DNA of 64,000 nt from Larus michahellis. Taxonomy: Eukaryota; Chordata; Aves; Charadriiformes; Laridae. Position numbers and translations under genes: made by a program. Positions within the stretch are counted from its first letter, which is position 1. The number at the start of each line of letters is the position of its first letter. The notes beneath the pieces are model-generated. The model was not told the origin of the DNA. It ran no database searches and saw nothing but the letters and a program-made list of their open reading frames with translations. The stretch spans positions 133,180,125 to 133,244,124 of the forward strand of contig NC_133897.1 of the NCBI RefSeq assembly GCF_964199755.1, given 5' to 3'. Positions 27,301-41,692 of this stretch are shown here, piece after piece.

Positions 27301-30253
27301 TAAATGTCTTACTGTTATTTTACCTTTGTTAAAGGACACAAGTCTTAGAGACACGATAATGATAAAGTCCAGATTTATTACATGAGATCAACACAGGACA
27401 AATAATGACTGGTAAGAAACAGAACTTTAATACATGATTATAAGAAAAAGACAACACAATGTCAAGAAAGACTTTCAGAAATGAGGATGTAAATCACATA
27501 ATTAGTCAAGACTGACTTTATGCCTTGTCGACCCTACAGCAGTGGAACCATAACTTGCTTCTAATGCTTTAGAGCACTTCAGCCAGGTGCAAGTATTCAT
27601 TATGCTGACTCCAAAAAAAGCTAATTCCATGGTCCTGCCACAAGCCTGTTTACCATAAGTCAATAGAGTTATCCTCCAAACTCACATTCCGGGTCTAGCA
27701 GGTATCAAGCCGATTTTTTTACATGAAGCATTGGAGTTGGGAAGAATGGCTCAAAAGATACAACATAGCGTCATTTATGTGGGAATCTAGCAGCACAAGT
27801 ACTTCTTTTACTGATGGAAAATAGCACTGCTTAAGTAACATAGATGTTCTTTTACCTATCAGATAGCCAGGAAGAGAGTTGGTCTCTAGTCATGAAGGTG
27901 TCTTTGCCTAAAATACTATTTTTCTGAAGGTCATTCAGGCAACAACTGTTACTGCAGTCATTGTTTCTGTTGCTGAGGCAATGAAAGAGATAGATAGTGG
28001 AGGAACTACTACACCTCTTTGAAAGAAAACAGTCTGGTCAAGGACGTGGCACAAGGCTGTTATGCTACTGGCACCTCCAGAGAAATACCAGGTGGTATCA
28101 GCTCAGGTAACCAACATATCTCAGCTGAGTGATTAAATGGATTATGGCCTCATTTCACAAACAAGAAGGACATTTACCCAACACTCAGAGACTAAAAGAT
28201 TTAAGTTTCCACTCTGTTAGAAGCCCAGTGATTCTAAAATACAAATTAATACTGCAGATAATAGATCTATTTTCTTACATATTTAATTTTCACATATCGT
28301 TTAAATGATAGCACTCTCTGTACAGGAAATGGGGAGTAAAAAGCAGACACCACCACTAAACTAGGCATGACCAGACCAAAAACATTAACCCCATGCTATG
28401 AGCACCGGCTATTGCCAAAGCAGCAGAGATAATAGTTACTAGATATAATTTTGAAAGGCTAACTCTCAAACTACTTTGGCAATGAACAATTGACACAGTC
28501 TATTAAAAGCCTGCTTGACGTCAAACAGCTCTGCTTCTCACTGTTGTTCCAAGTTTTCCGTTTTCCTAGCTCACACCACTGTGCCCTGCCTCCTGAGACA
28601 GAAGACTGCAATAATTATTGATGATTACTGTGATAAACTCAGCATTAATGATGTACGATGGTGTCAGCTCTTATGTTCATGTATCACCTACCTATAGACC
28701 CTACACACTTCCAACAATAATGATTACATTCATGATTGATACATTTGCTTTATATCCTTTTAGATCAATTCAAAAGACAAACACCTACTGGCCATCTTCA
28801 TTATATACCTGGCTCATGAAAACCTTTCTGGTGTTCTCAAAGATTAATATTTCCTCATGCTGTTTTTATTTTCTCCAGGTCTTTGAGCAATGGGTTTGCA
28901 TTAGGCCATGTATCCTATATAGCAGGAAGAATGAACGTATGGACATTACTGCCTCTATATATTAACAGCAGGCTGAAATTCAAAGCTCTTTCACCCAGTC
29001 TACATTCAGCTTTTATGCTATTGAAATTCTCATTAAATCAGTTGGAGTTTTACCTCAATGAGGGCGTGAGAGTGCATGCAGGGATGATTTGGCCTCATTT
29101 GAGAGGTTGTTTGGGTGAAGACTGTACATTGTTGCTCACCAATGGATGAAATAACTGGATAGTTGAGGGACCGCTAATGTTTTCTTAAGGTTTTCAGTTC
29201 TGGATTACTGCTGTCTAGAATATGACTCATGGTGGCACCAGGGAACAGCTGTTCTGTGACCCATAAAAAATGAGCTGGTAGAATGTGTCAAGTCCTTGGG
29301 GACCAGACATCCAAGCGGGAGAGGTGAGTGGTGATGATAGCAAACCCATCAGAGTCCTGCTGAGTGAATGCCAAGCGCACACTCCCAAAGTGATCGCTTC
29401 TCGAGGGCAGGAGGGCCCTGGCACCCCGCAAAGGAATTGTCCTACTTGCTGTTACAGCCTTTTATTTTCCAGTGCTGGTGGAAACCTGTGCTGTTAATTA
29501 ACCTCTTATTTACAGCCGATGAAATGGCTCCTTTGCTGCTGTGGGGGCATAGGTACAGGGCACACTCTGTCCCTTCCTGATGTCAAACCTGGTGAAATAA
29601 AACCAGCCACATAAACCTTGGGATTACCTCTCTGTAGCATGTGTGACCTGAAGTAGATTCTTCTGTTTCTTTTACAATGAAATTGTTAGGGAGCAGGTTT
29701 AAAAAAGCAGTAAAAAGAAGAACCTTTCCCACAGGGTATAATTCCACTCATTGCCAGGGAATTTTTTGGGGGTGGCAGCAGTAAAAGTTGCTCCAAAACC
29801 AACTTGATAAACTCACAGTAAAAACGTTCCTCCAAGGACTGTGTAAGAAAAAAGAGCTGAATGCAAACTCAGCTCACTAAACCCCTAAAATCCAGGTAGC
29901 AGGGAAACTTGAAGAGTGTATCAGGAGTAATAGTTTTCTATACTTGTCTTCTTTTTGTATTTTCACTAAACATGGAGAAATGACCACTCAGAGATATAAT
30001 TTCTTTAACCGTAGATCTGAACTAGTACTTATATTCTTGTGTTACCTCCCAAGAAAGATAAAAATGGTCTTAGGACCTCTTTCTGCTTATGAGTAAACGA
30101 CACCTGAATTATTTCAGGACATTGCGTTTGCCTGAACTTGAAGATCTGATAAAAATGTAGACGGTTTTATTTCTTCCCCACCACCACCTTTGGAGGGTAT
30201 CAAGGATGCTTTGTGAAAGACGTAACATTTCACATGAAAGAAGTATTGATATA
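24301..30253. other. Intergenic DNA, no gene recognised
   Basis: Open frames are short and unremarkable. No RNA gene or mobile element was recognised. Confidence 0.6.
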
Positions 30254-30380
30254 TTTCCTCCAAAATGTTAGCCAGCAGAACTGATGTATTTATTATGGAC
30301 TTCTTTCAAAATATCAACTAGCAGAGCCGGTATATTTTCTACAGACTTCCTCCAAAGTGTTAGCCAGCAGAGGTATGTAG
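30254..30380. repeat. Tandem repeat of about 46 bp, 2.7 copies
   Basis: Units start near 30254 (TTCCTCCAAAATGTTAGCCA), 30301 (TTCTTTCAAAATATCAACTA) and 30346 (TTCCTCCAAAGTGTTAGCCA), each followed by GCAGA and an AT-rich stretch. Copies 1 and 3 are closer to each other than to copy 2. Confidence 0.85.
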
Positions 30381-32384
30381 GAGTTAGCAAACATAAGCAA
30401 ACGTATGTAAAGATGTCTTCATTTTTAGTCTTATTTTTCAGTATCTAGCTCTTTGAAGCCACTATTACTCCTTGGCTCATACTAGTGAGTTTTCCTAGGC
30501 AAATAGTATTTGAAATGTATGTGAGTGTACATGTGTAGGACAGAAAGGGAGCCTTTAAAGATAATATCTTCTTTACAGACAGACAGTAAACATCATTGTA
30601 TTTTCCTTTTTGATTTCAGTAATATTTTAATCTTAATTTCAGTGATTGTGGATTAACAGGCTCGTTTCCATTTTACAGGCAGCAAGTATTAGAAAGGCAT
30701 GTTTCAATATAATCTTGATAAACTCCCTCCAAAAGAAATACCATTCAGTCTAGGTTACAAGTCCAAATGTGAAACAATGTGTACTGTTAGCCGGATTTTT
30801 GCTGGTATCTTGAAGTCTTTGTTCATCAGTGAACAATGAAGCAAGGCACAACCAGACTTGGGTACAGGACATATGACAGGTTTTGGCATGAGGCGAGTGC
30901 TTGCTTTCTCTTCTATGAACAAGCCTCATGACTGTCGAGTGCTCATCAAAACACAGAGCATAAATTCAAAACTTGACACCATGCTAGTATTTTGCCCTTT
31001 CAGTTCCATCTAAAAATATAGGCAAGATTACCTGAACACTTTTCCTTCATGCACAGAATACTCACTGCAGGCTAAATTCATAAATCAGTGTCATAGAAAC
31101 ATATGGATTTGATGCCCTGCTACAGAATTAGGTACAGTGTGATTTTATCTCTCAACAGCTGGAAAAAAAAATAGGCAAAAAATTAACATCCAAGTCTCAT
31201 ACGTCACATCCTAGGTATGGGTGTAATTGATATATATATATGAGAACAGAATTTAATTTCTCAAACTGCACTATTCCAAAATACATATTTAAAGATCGTT
31301 ACTGCATTAGTGAAGCACACTTAATCTACACTTACTTTCTAGCTGACTAATCTTCCTTATTTTTCTTTGTTATAAATGTTTTACTACATTATTTGAGGAT
31401 TTTTTTGCTAGGCACTTGCGAAACCAAAATCCCCTCAGGTAAGGACATGGGGTGAGAATGTCAGCTCATGAAAATTCAAATGCTTCACCTACTCCTTTAC
31501 TACACTCCTTTCTTTAGTGTCAGTTTCTTTAAACACTTCTCTGGATTTCCCTCCAAAAGATTATTTTATTTATTTTTTATGATAAAAAGATCTGAATATG
31601 AAAATTTTGGTTTTGAAAACATAAATTACTGAAAGAAAATATTTCCAGCAAAATAACACATATATTGACACTGGATATTAGTAAGCTGCTACTTCAGCTC
31701 ACTGTGGCTAGTTTGCATCAAAACATTAGATCCATCAGTGACTATAAATGTGGAAGACACATATTAAATGCTGGTTTTAGGCCATTAGCGGTTATTTCTT
31801 GTATATTTTTTGCCAAAAAAACCCACCTGCACTATCGTTAATCTGACAGCAATGGGCTGCAAAATACAATCAGAAAGGCTATAAAACCTGCTTCTTAATG
31901 AAACCACTAAGGTTTTTTGTGGTTCAGAAAAGCAATTGAGTAAAGAAAGTTCGAGATCCAGCCTTCTGGAAGCACTTGACTGCAAGATAATGCTTTCACA
32001 TGAATCAATTTTGCCTTAACAAACTTTTTTTTTTTTTTTAATTAGGTTTGTAAGCCATGTTGCTTCATTCCACATCCAGCAACCTTGCGGTAACAGTCCC
32101 AGGCAGTAAGGAATTGTGCTGCAGGCCTTGATATTGCAAAAAAAACCCCAGCCTCTACTAGCAAACATAGATTTCTTGGCAATTATACTAGCTGGACTAA
32201 ATTCCTCTCTGATGTGATTTATAAATTCATCCAACTTAATTTGCTGATAGGAAGCTGAGCACTGTACCTGGGTCATTTGGTCTGATTTATATCAGAAAAG
32301 TGTACAAAACAAAATGAAGCTTCTCTATCTTGCTCTTGTCCTCTCCTAGATTCCTGTTACTATATAACAGGCATCCTTTTCCTT
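30381..32384. other. Intergenic DNA, no gene recognised
   Basis: AT-rich, with a short (TA)n near 31229-31240 and a poly-T run near 32025-32039. Nothing else supported. Confidence 0.6.
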
Positions 32385-32508
32385 TAATTACCTTCTTCAT
32401 GGCTTGAGAGCTTTGATGACTTGATTAAGCCTTGCAGTGCAGTTCCAGTCCCTACCCATCTGATTAATTAGCCCGAACCTTATTAACTTCCTAATTCCAA
32501 TCAATAAT
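32385..32508. promoter_or_regulatory. Cluster of homeodomain-type TAAT/ATTA cores, possible enhancer
   Basis: In 124 bp there are TTTAATTACC, TTGATTAAGC, TGATTAATTAGCC, TTATTAACTT, CTAATTCC and AATCAATAATGC. Such density is typical of developmental enhancers but also of AT-rich DNA. Function is inference. Confidence 0.3.
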
Positions 32509-35500
32509 GCACTGATGCTGAACTGTGCAAGGGCAAACTAAGGATAGCAATTTTATCTGAAGACAGAGCCAGGTACCGTTTGTTCTTTTACCTATACTTC
32601 TTCATAGCTGCAAAATTAAAACTACGCGTCACATTTGTACAGGGATGCGTTTTGTCACCACCTGTCACACCTTAACCACAGCTGCAATAAAATGTATACA
32701 GATAGAGGTGTATTGGTGGCACCTCTGTGCTGAGGTGCCTTTTTCCAAATATTTAGGTGTTGCCGGTGGGGAATGGTACCCAGCATGTAGGGGTTGCAGT
32801 CCCCTGCACAAAATGCTAATGGCACTGGGAAGACATGGCAGACCCCTGCCCTCTCCTACGCATCCTCCCTCAGCGTGTTCAGAGGCAGGGAGAGCCAGCT
32901 GGTACATTTTACTTTATTTTAATGATGCCAGTGGAGATATTTCAATGCTGAAGGGTTATTTCAGCAACTGCCAGCACAGACAAAACGGCACCCAGCTAGC
33001 TCAATGCAAGTTTAACTACGGGTGGTTAAAATGGAGCTGGGGAGTGGTGGCACTTCTCCCATGGCCCTCAACATCTGTGCCCCTAGTTCTGCCACTGCAC
33101 TGGTGCTGGGGGCCTAAATGCTACCCAGGTCTTGGGAAAAGGAAATAAGGGGTGTTTTTCTTCCCCAGCATCATCTGAATGTGTGAGCAGAGAATTCAGC
33201 ATGGCCAGAGCAGCTGCAAAATGTGTCAGGCAACTCTGTTTCTCAGGCTGCCACTTTCTCACTTAATGATTGACCATCGCTGGCATTTCACGTATTTTCA
33301 TTACAAGTGTATGTTAGACCAAGCTTTCACAGTCAGTAGTTTGGTTGTGGGGTTTTTTTGTATTTTCTCACGGCAGCATTGACAGTGAAAATGGCATTCA
33401 AAGGTCTCCGAAAGTCTGATTCAGCAGAGATTGCACATTAAAGTAACTGTACCTGTTGTTATGAAAAGCATTACTCTTGTCTTCGTTCAGTTCATTTGAG
33501 TTGGTCTAGCTTTCTTCAGCTCCTCGGGGGGGAAAAAAAGACCATTCTCCCATCTGCAGTAGATAGTCCTGGCAATAGCAAAGCTAGTAAAAGGCACGGC
33601 TTACAGCACGCTTCTCAGCAATGCAAACTACTTCTGGTTGGCATCGTTGGAATTTAGTGTAAGAGTCGGTACCTAAGATTGATGCTTGCTTCCAACTATC
33701 CACCATTTATTCTCCAAATAGAAACACACAACTTCCAGACCAAAAGCATCTGAATAACAGACCTTAAAAGCACTGTATTGTGCTAAGAATGTCTGCAAGA
33801 GTGGAGCTGCACAGGTAGGATAGCCAGTGGGAGGACACAAGGGCTTCAAATTAAATGCCATTGTTATTCTTATTTTCACTGGGTTTTCATTTTCTGATCA
33901 CAAGAGCAGCTTTTTTCTTCTCATTAATGTCTGCCTTTCTAAACAATCTATAGTACCAAGTACCTCCATTACGCTTTCCGCAGGCCACTGACAACAAACC
34001 ACAATTCTCTGTACAATACATTGTCTCGGAGGTAGTGGGTATCAAGGACTCTTAATAGTGCTGTGGCGAGGATCAATTGTTCAGCTCTATAGTGCAGGAG
34101 TGTCTCCCGAGCCTTTCAGTTGCCTGCCTTTGTGTACAGTATCACTGATGGGGAGTGACATTTCTTTCTTAGGGAACCTTCCATTAGAGAGGCTGCTTCC
34201 AGGCAAATCCGGTGGCGGAGTGTTTGGAAAACAAAGCATGGGCAGAAGCGGGCTTTTATCACATTTGGTCATGTGGTTGATAAGGAATCAGACACTCTTC
34301 CTGGTACTCAATAGGAAACTCTACAAAAGCATTTTTCATTCCTGAAGTATTACTATTTTTCTGACGTTTTAAATTTAAATACCTGGCATCTCTACCAGGG
34401 TAAATTTCCTAATACAGAATTTAAGAAAAAATCAAAAAATTCCTTCATGTCTATGCATTTTCTAGAAGGTTTACATTAGCAACTAGTATTTGGGTATCTG
34501 GCTTCAAGCTGCCACCTACAGTTTCCTAAATGTATGAAATCACGTTTTTCATGTCTCTGTGCTGAAATTTACACAGTAGGCAGAGTTAGGCCAGAGTAAT
34601 ACTTGTGTAGGGGTTATCTTGAAACAAAGCTGCAGAGGAAGTTTCAACCCCATGCAAAAGCATATCTACGCTGCAAGAAAATCTGGTTTTGAGCAACTCC
34701 TGTCGTACCTATGTAAAATCCTTCCGCATATGTGCTTGTGAGTTTTGAGCCCAGCATCATGCTAGGGGTGTAAAGCAAATCATGAAGATTTAATCTTTAC
34801 TGATGATGGTCTTTACTGAAGAAGCAGAATGTAGTTTTTGTCTTGCATTAACACAGTCCTCCAATGCCATCCCACAAATCGTTGGTTGCTAGCCTCTCTT
34901 AGGATATTAGGAGAAATCAAGCTGTAGCTGGGGACAGCAGTGGATATGTGAGATACAGAACTGCCCACTTGTTAGTATTTTGAGTCGCATTACCCTGTAA
35001 GGAACTTATGAGCAGCTTAATGTCACAGTCTTGGTGGCTAAGCACCAGAAGTGAGGAGGAAGCGTCCATCTGAGAGGACGCAAAGCCTCGCTGTTCCTTA
35101 GCTTCCCATCTGTAAGCTGGAAAGAAGCGGTAGTGCTAATACACCCTAACAGAGGACTATGAACTGCAAGAAGGAGGTGAGCAATGTCACCAGCGGGCAG
35201 TTCTGCATAGCTAGAGAAGGCGTGAGGAAATAATACTGTTGCAGACTTAAGGTGCAAGCGGAATTGCACCTTAGCGCAGATTGTGAGCACCTTCTCTCTC
35301 CTGCTAAGGTTCCTGAACGTCTGGCCTCAAGTGGGAAGGTGTTAAGCCAGTTTTTGCTACCGACACCTGAGCTTTGTAGAGGAGTCTCGGGCCCTGCCAC
35401 CGCCAGCACAAGGCCCAGAGGGTGGCAGGCAGGACACACCGCTCGGCCTGGCCTGGCTGCTCTCCCAGGGCCGGCACACGGCAGGGGGAGGCCCGCTTCG

Positions 35501-38500
35501 CTGGTTGAGATAAGCATTTAAGCAGCTTGCAATAATCCTTTCACTCATTAAACCGCACTAAGCAGATTTGCGTGGTCTTCAAAATGAAGTCAAACCTGAG
35601 GAGAAAGGAGAATGCACCTAGACTGGTTGACGCCTGCCCTGGGACGCACACCGAGGCACAAGGCTGGCTGCAGCAGCCAGAGTGTCCGTGCTTGAACGGG
35701 TCGCCCAGGCCTAATGAACATCCCTTGTGCCCCGTCACCAAGGGGTGGTGAGAAGCAACGTGACTGCAGGGGTCTTGGCACTCACAGCTTTTGGAGAAGT
35801 GCATGGCCCGCCAGACATTTTTGACTTCCTGCATTTCTACCTCGCTCAGTCAGTCAAGGACTTCAGGCAGACAAGGCCCAACACCCATGGAGTCTCCAAT
35901 CCACCTCACCTGGTTATGCCCACTGCCCCGTCTCCCTTCTGTTCTGTCAGACATGCTCTTCACCTTCTCTCTTCCCTCCTCTCCTCTCCTCTCCTTGAAT
36001 TGTCTTCTATTTTCTCCCCACCCTCCATTACTACCTTGCTCTGATAAGATGCCTAAAAAACCCAACCTCATTTTCACAGGTATTCAGCTGGCAAGTGATA
36101 CCTTCTACCTGCCCTTTTTTTTCATTACCTGTTCTTCTCCCTTTCCCATTACCCCTCACCCCACTCAGAAACATGCAAGCCAGATAACCATCACAGGACA
36201 CAGACAGCAATTCAGCCGGCAGACAGCACTGAAAGAGCAATCAGCTCTTGTTGCCAAGCCCTTATATACACTGCAAAGTGCTGTGGAGCTGAGAACAACT
36301 GGTCACAGCAAGAGGAGACGACAATAGGAGTTTGGCCAGTCAAACAGAGACTGCCATCCCTTCCTTAGACTCACTTCAAGAGGTTGTTTCATCGACTCCT
36401 TCCCTTCTGCTTCTGCGCAGGCACCAATTTGCAAGGATGCTCTCATTGTCCCAATACTGCCATGAACATGGTGGCCACCACCTCTGACATTGGGCCACAT
36501 CATTGCTTCTTAAGGGAGCGGTGCCCTCAAGGACTATATGGTGAGGCTCTTCCTGATCACAGGCTCCTGACACCATGAACGGCATTATCTGATCTGGTAT
36601 GCATTTCCCTGCAATGTGACCAGACCTGCCAGCATCAAGTGATCATAGAAAAGTCATTATGTTAGGTCATGCAGAAGATTTCTATCTATCTAGTGTAACA
36701 GGGGAATGAACAGCTCAGGAGAAGGCTTCAAGGACAGCCCATTGCTGCCCAGGCCAGAGGTGTCAAGATGGCAGGAACCACAACATGGGGCTGACTCTGC
36801 CAGCCCAGACCTTCCTCTGGGCACCCCTGGACTGTATGAAAATCTAAGTAATTACTTAGTAGTTACTCAGTAAAATGTGATATTACTATATTGCATTTGT
36901 TTTCTCAATACTCGTCACAAACTATATATCCCATTCCAATCCATGTCATCCTGTTTCAGTAGTAGCTGCTGAAATTCTTTCCTCATGTTCCTTGGGACTG
37001 CAACAACAGGCTAGTTAAAACCTGCCTGGACCTCTAAATAATAGTAAAGCTCCTCCTTGAATTGTACATTATATCAGGTGGTTGCCAAGCATTCCTAGCT
37101 TAAATGGGGTGAACCTGCTTATCGAGTATGGTAGCTCCATCATGTGTTAAAATCTTTTTCATTCTTCACATGTGCCTACAGGGGAAAAAAAGCCCAACAC
37201 AACAAAATCCAGCAAAGTAGGAAAACAGCTGGTTAAATATAAAAGAAAGGAAAAAAAGCCTTTTATCTTTTATTTATTTTCATTGCATGCTTTCCTTCAA
37301 GTATGTGGAAATGTCATTCGGAATTACATATAAGGGATGAGATTTAATAAAAAAAAATGCAACAAGAAGGAAAGATTTGGTGAGCGTGGTATCGCCCTAA
37401 AAACAAATTAAATATTTCAGATTAGGATCCATCTCACTCAGTGTATATTTTAACAAATGGATTGCAGTATGTAGAGGACAGTGAAATTCCCCTGTTCCTG
37501 ATATCCCAGGGGCCTGAGCTATAGCTTTCATTCTAGGACATTAATGGAAGATTCCTAACCAGGCTGAGTTTACTAAAACAAAAACAACTCAAGGTCACAT
37601 TTCTTAGGATGAAATACGTTCAATAGAATCACTGAAAAGGGCACATATGCTCCATCCAGATGTACTTACAGATGTCAATCATATATGTTCTTACTTTTTG
37701 AAACCTGAAGTGTAATGGGGGTATATTTATGTTAAAAGGCATTAAAAAAATCAAGAAATCAATTTCTGGTAAGAAGCCTTCATATGAGAAAGAGCAAATG
37801 TTCTTTCCAGCTCTTTGGGTCATATTTTTTTTTTTTTTTTTGGCTTACAGACATTGTGGTAAAGTACAGCAGGGGCTTTGTAACAATTTATCGATGAGGA
37901 CTAGCCAAGGACATTTGTGGTCTCGAAAACACACTACCAAGGCAAAAAAAAGCCAAACCCAACCTCAAAACCATGAACTGAGTTTTAAAAAGACCACAAA
38001 AAGCTCCAGTGCTCTCCTCCTGGGGTCTCCCATGGGAATCTTTCAAACATTGCCTCTTTTTTTCTGTTGGGATTTCCTGTATTAGTAAGAAACTAGTTGA
38101 TCCTCTGGAGCCCAGAAGAATTCATCCTGTTCCTTAGGTAAAACTTGCCATGACCAGAGGAAGCAAAAAAACTCAAGTGCTGTACCTGGAGCACTATACT
38201 TTTTCATAAGAAGAGTAAAATTTTTCAAATATGGAGACGCTGGTCTTTCAGCTTGTGCTGACCCACAGGACTCCCTAAGGCAAACTTCGGGAAGTCTGGT
38301 CATGGAGGGCCAGTTGTAAGATTTAGCCCTCAAAGTTGTGTTTTTCTCCAACAGAAATCTGCACTGTCCTGACCAGCGTTGGGCAGAGAGAGACAGTTTT
38401 CCTGACTTGCTGATAGAATAAAATTCGGAAACTGAAATGATCAGTTAAAATGATGAAGATTAACAAAGGTCAGAATGGCAGTCTGACCTCTGGCTAAAAC

Positions 38501-41500
38501 ATAAGAGACTGAACTCCAAGTCTAGCAAAACAGTGATTTAAAAAAAAAATAAATAAAAATTATATGTATACACACATACACCCCCTCCCTCCAGTCTTGT
38601 AACTACAGACTCATTATAATACTGTCGCAACAGCTTGAAAAGGCACTGATATCGCAGTTTTATTAGACTTTATTTTCTACTTCATTTGAAATAGAAAATT
38701 GCTGAAAATGAATGTGTTGACATTATTTTTAGCACCGTGAATTCCTATATATCAAAATATTTATTAAAAGCTATCAATGTACTTATTTAATGAAGTATAT
38801 CCTGAGTACTGCAAAATACAAAGGAAAGCGTGATGTTCATTTCGCTTCAGGTTTCGCTTCAGGCTTCAGGCATGTGATTTGTTATTCTGTTATTGCAAGT
38901 TTGGGCTTTTAAATCAAGTAACACGAAATGTTGTGTGTTTTATGCAGCTCTGGTGAACTGCAAACCTGAAAATATATAACATCCCCGTTCTAGCTTAGAC
39001 ATTTTTACTGTCCTTCCCTCATCATGCCTTTCTAAATACACACACATGCGTTTACACACAAGAGAATTAAGAATCCAAGTGGTCAGCAGCAAAGAAGAAA
39101 ATAGTCATTTCAGAGCTTAGGTTGTAGTGTGGTGAGTATTAAATTCAGAAATAAAGCAATGAGATAATGAAGCTTTCCTCTTTTAATGAATGCTACCTTT
39201 GTACCGTGCGCCACTGTTCTCGGGTGGGAAAGGAGTACTGACAAGGTTATTGTCTCCCATTGCCCCATCCCTAGTTAGCATTTTAACCCAATCTCATATG
39301 TAAAACAAGGCTAAAACTTTGGTGATTCACTGAGATGAGAATTATTTGCTTTAATTCTTCTGTTTAATCTCCTTGGATTCTTACAGCATGTCCATCATGG
39401 TACAATCTGAGCATCATCCAATGCAAGTTTTTTTTTCTATAGGAACCTCCCCACACACCTGTGGGAAGTATTAATCAACTGCATGTGTTCAGCAGTAAAT
39501 ATCATAGTAAGAAGGTTGAAATACAGGCCAAATACTAATTGGAATATCTTCATTCATCATTGGTTTTCAAGCTTGTGTTGAATTTGTCTTTCAGCCAAAG
39601 GCCCCACTCCATCTTAAATTACTCATGTTCCACAGGTTTTTACATCTGAAATATATAAAGCAATATGTATAAAGCAATAGCAACCAAAGATTATGTGTCA
39701 TGTTGGAGCTAAATGCTGTAATATTATCACTCAGAGGAAAGTCTGGGCCCCTCGGCCCTAGGCTATTCTTTTTTCAATGGCTGAGGTGGAGAAAACACTT
39801 GTAACTCAAGCAAGTGGCTTTGCAATGGATGTTCCTCATGTATCTGCCTTCCCACCAGGCCCTTGAGTGTGAGTAGCATATGAAGGAAGTAGCTACTGAA
39901 TATTACTGAGGAAATAAATGGTATAACAGTCCATACGTATTTCAACATAAATATTATTTTTTTTTTCTTTTTTAAGAATTGGATGATAAGGAGTAAATTC
40001 TAAGAAGCAGAATTGGTGTAGCAGACAGTAGGGTTTTAATCAAACAATTCAGACATCTGTCCTTCTTCTAAAGATGATGTATGTCTCAGATCTTTTCCCA
40101 TATATGTGCTAATTATAATCTTGAAAGTTTAAGTAGGTACAAAGTCGTGTCAATTTGTTCACTATTTAAAATAACAAAAGGGCTTCGTCTCCAAGGAGGA
40201 AGTTTGCACAAAAGGAAATTCAGCAATGCAGGCAAAAGAAATTCCAAGTTTACCTAAAAGTCTATAACAAATAACTTCATTAAAAACAGGGAGAAATGCA
40301 ACTGAAAGCAACCTGCCTGGGATATTCTAAACAGCTACTAGAGCCCCATATGAAATGGGGATAGATGCCCTCCAATGACCAATTCCAGTGGAGGGAGAGC
40401 TATTAGCTTAGCAGACTATTCGATGGGATCCTGAGCATGGTTACAGAGACATACACAGTGATCCTGTAAAAGGCATTATCAGGCATATGAATCCAAGCTC
40501 TGCCCTTGGAAGCCAAAAGGAACTGAACAAGATTAGGAAGACATAGGCAGCAGGACAAAGACAAGGGCCTGGCAGAGACTAGCACACCAAGATGTTCAAG
40601 AGGGAAACTTTCCTTGCTTTAGACTGAGCCAAAGAAGAAATAGCAAACAGTGGTTACAAGTGTGTTGATCTGCTGCTTACAACACTGAGATTTAGAATAG
40701 CCTGCTTCCACTATGATGTTCCTTTATTGCTCTTTTTTCCCCCCATAGACAGGTAGAGGAAACGTGTTGTAGAGCGCACAAAGCAAAGGCTGGTCCCAAG
40801 CAGCCCATAGAGCTGACATGTTGCAGCTCCCATCTAGGCCATGCACTGAGGTTCCTTCCCTTGGAGAATAGGCCACAATGGGAGAAGGAGGCAAAGCTGG
40901 CCACGGGAAGTACATGCTTGTGTCTCACTTCTGTGTAGTAATTTTTTGAGGTCCATTAACATGGACTTGGGCTTTATTCTTTGCATCAGTCTCTGCAGCG
41001 CAAGAAAAATCATTTAGCTGAGCTGTGGCTCTTTTTTTCCATTCAGAAAAATAAGAATTGCTCTCCCCATCTGTCTTTACAAAAGCCTCTGAAGATGTAA
41101 GGACAAAAAGTGTGAATTGATATCACGTCAGGAAATTAAAATATTCTTATTCAAGTTCTCCCAAACTTCTGACTGTCCATCAGACCTGCTTCCACTTTTA
41201 CTGCTTTGAGAAGACCCTCTTTCATCAGAGAAATCTCCCAGTAACAGAAGGTCACCAAAATACCTCCAAGACCGCCCTCTGTTGCAGGCTTCTACCTTGT
41301 CCTGGCTGTTGTGACAGGGCCTTGGAGAAGGTTTCAGTCAGAAGCCAGCAAGAAATAGTCTTGGAAGAGACCAACCTGCACCAGAGCCTGCCCTACACAG
41401 CTGGGAGCCAGAGGTGCTGCCAAGACCAGCCCGGCCAGAAACTCCAGGATTGGGGTAATTGTGCTGCAAAGGAGCCATTGTGGTGAAATCAATAGGGACG

Positions 41501-41692
41501 TTTTAAAATACCTTTACATGTCAATTCTAGTGTCAGAACAGAGCAGGTCAAAGAGGGCTGACCCCCATAGCAGGTTAAACTCCTGAGGGTGGAGATAATC
41601 TCACAGCAGGAAGGGAGGAAAGTGCTGTGCCCGCCTGGGCCAAGATGCTTTCACACTCCCCATCGCCAGCTTTAGGCTACAGAGCCGGCCAT
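32509..41692. other. Intergenic DNA, no gene recognised
   Basis: Contains the MIR-like trace at 35085-35145, a (CTCCT)n run at about 35978-35998, a small TTTCGCTTCAGG duplication at 38851-38872, and several poly-A/T runs. The longest open frames (32645-33148 and 35791-36327, plus strand) show no known domain. Confidence 0.55.
35085..35145 (+). mobile_element. MIR-like SINE 3' core remnant
   Basis: CTTAGCTTCCCATCTGTAAG followed by CTGGAAAGAAGCGGTAGT resembles the MIR 3' region (CTCAGTTTCCCCATCTGTAA, AATGGGGATAATAGTA). It is short and diverged, hence moderate confidence. Confidence 0.42.

Noticed and set aside
32645..33148. 167-codon plus-strand open frame
   Set aside because: No known domain, overlapping open frame on the other strand, no splice-consistent partner exon.
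35791..36327. 178-codon plus-strand open frame
   Set aside because: Pyrimidine-rich low-complexity sequence rich in S, P and L; no domain.
37826..37850. Poly-T followed by GGCTTACAG, a splice-acceptor look-alike on the plus strand
   Set aside because: No coding sequence or donor that fits follows. T runs before AG are common in AT-rich DNA.
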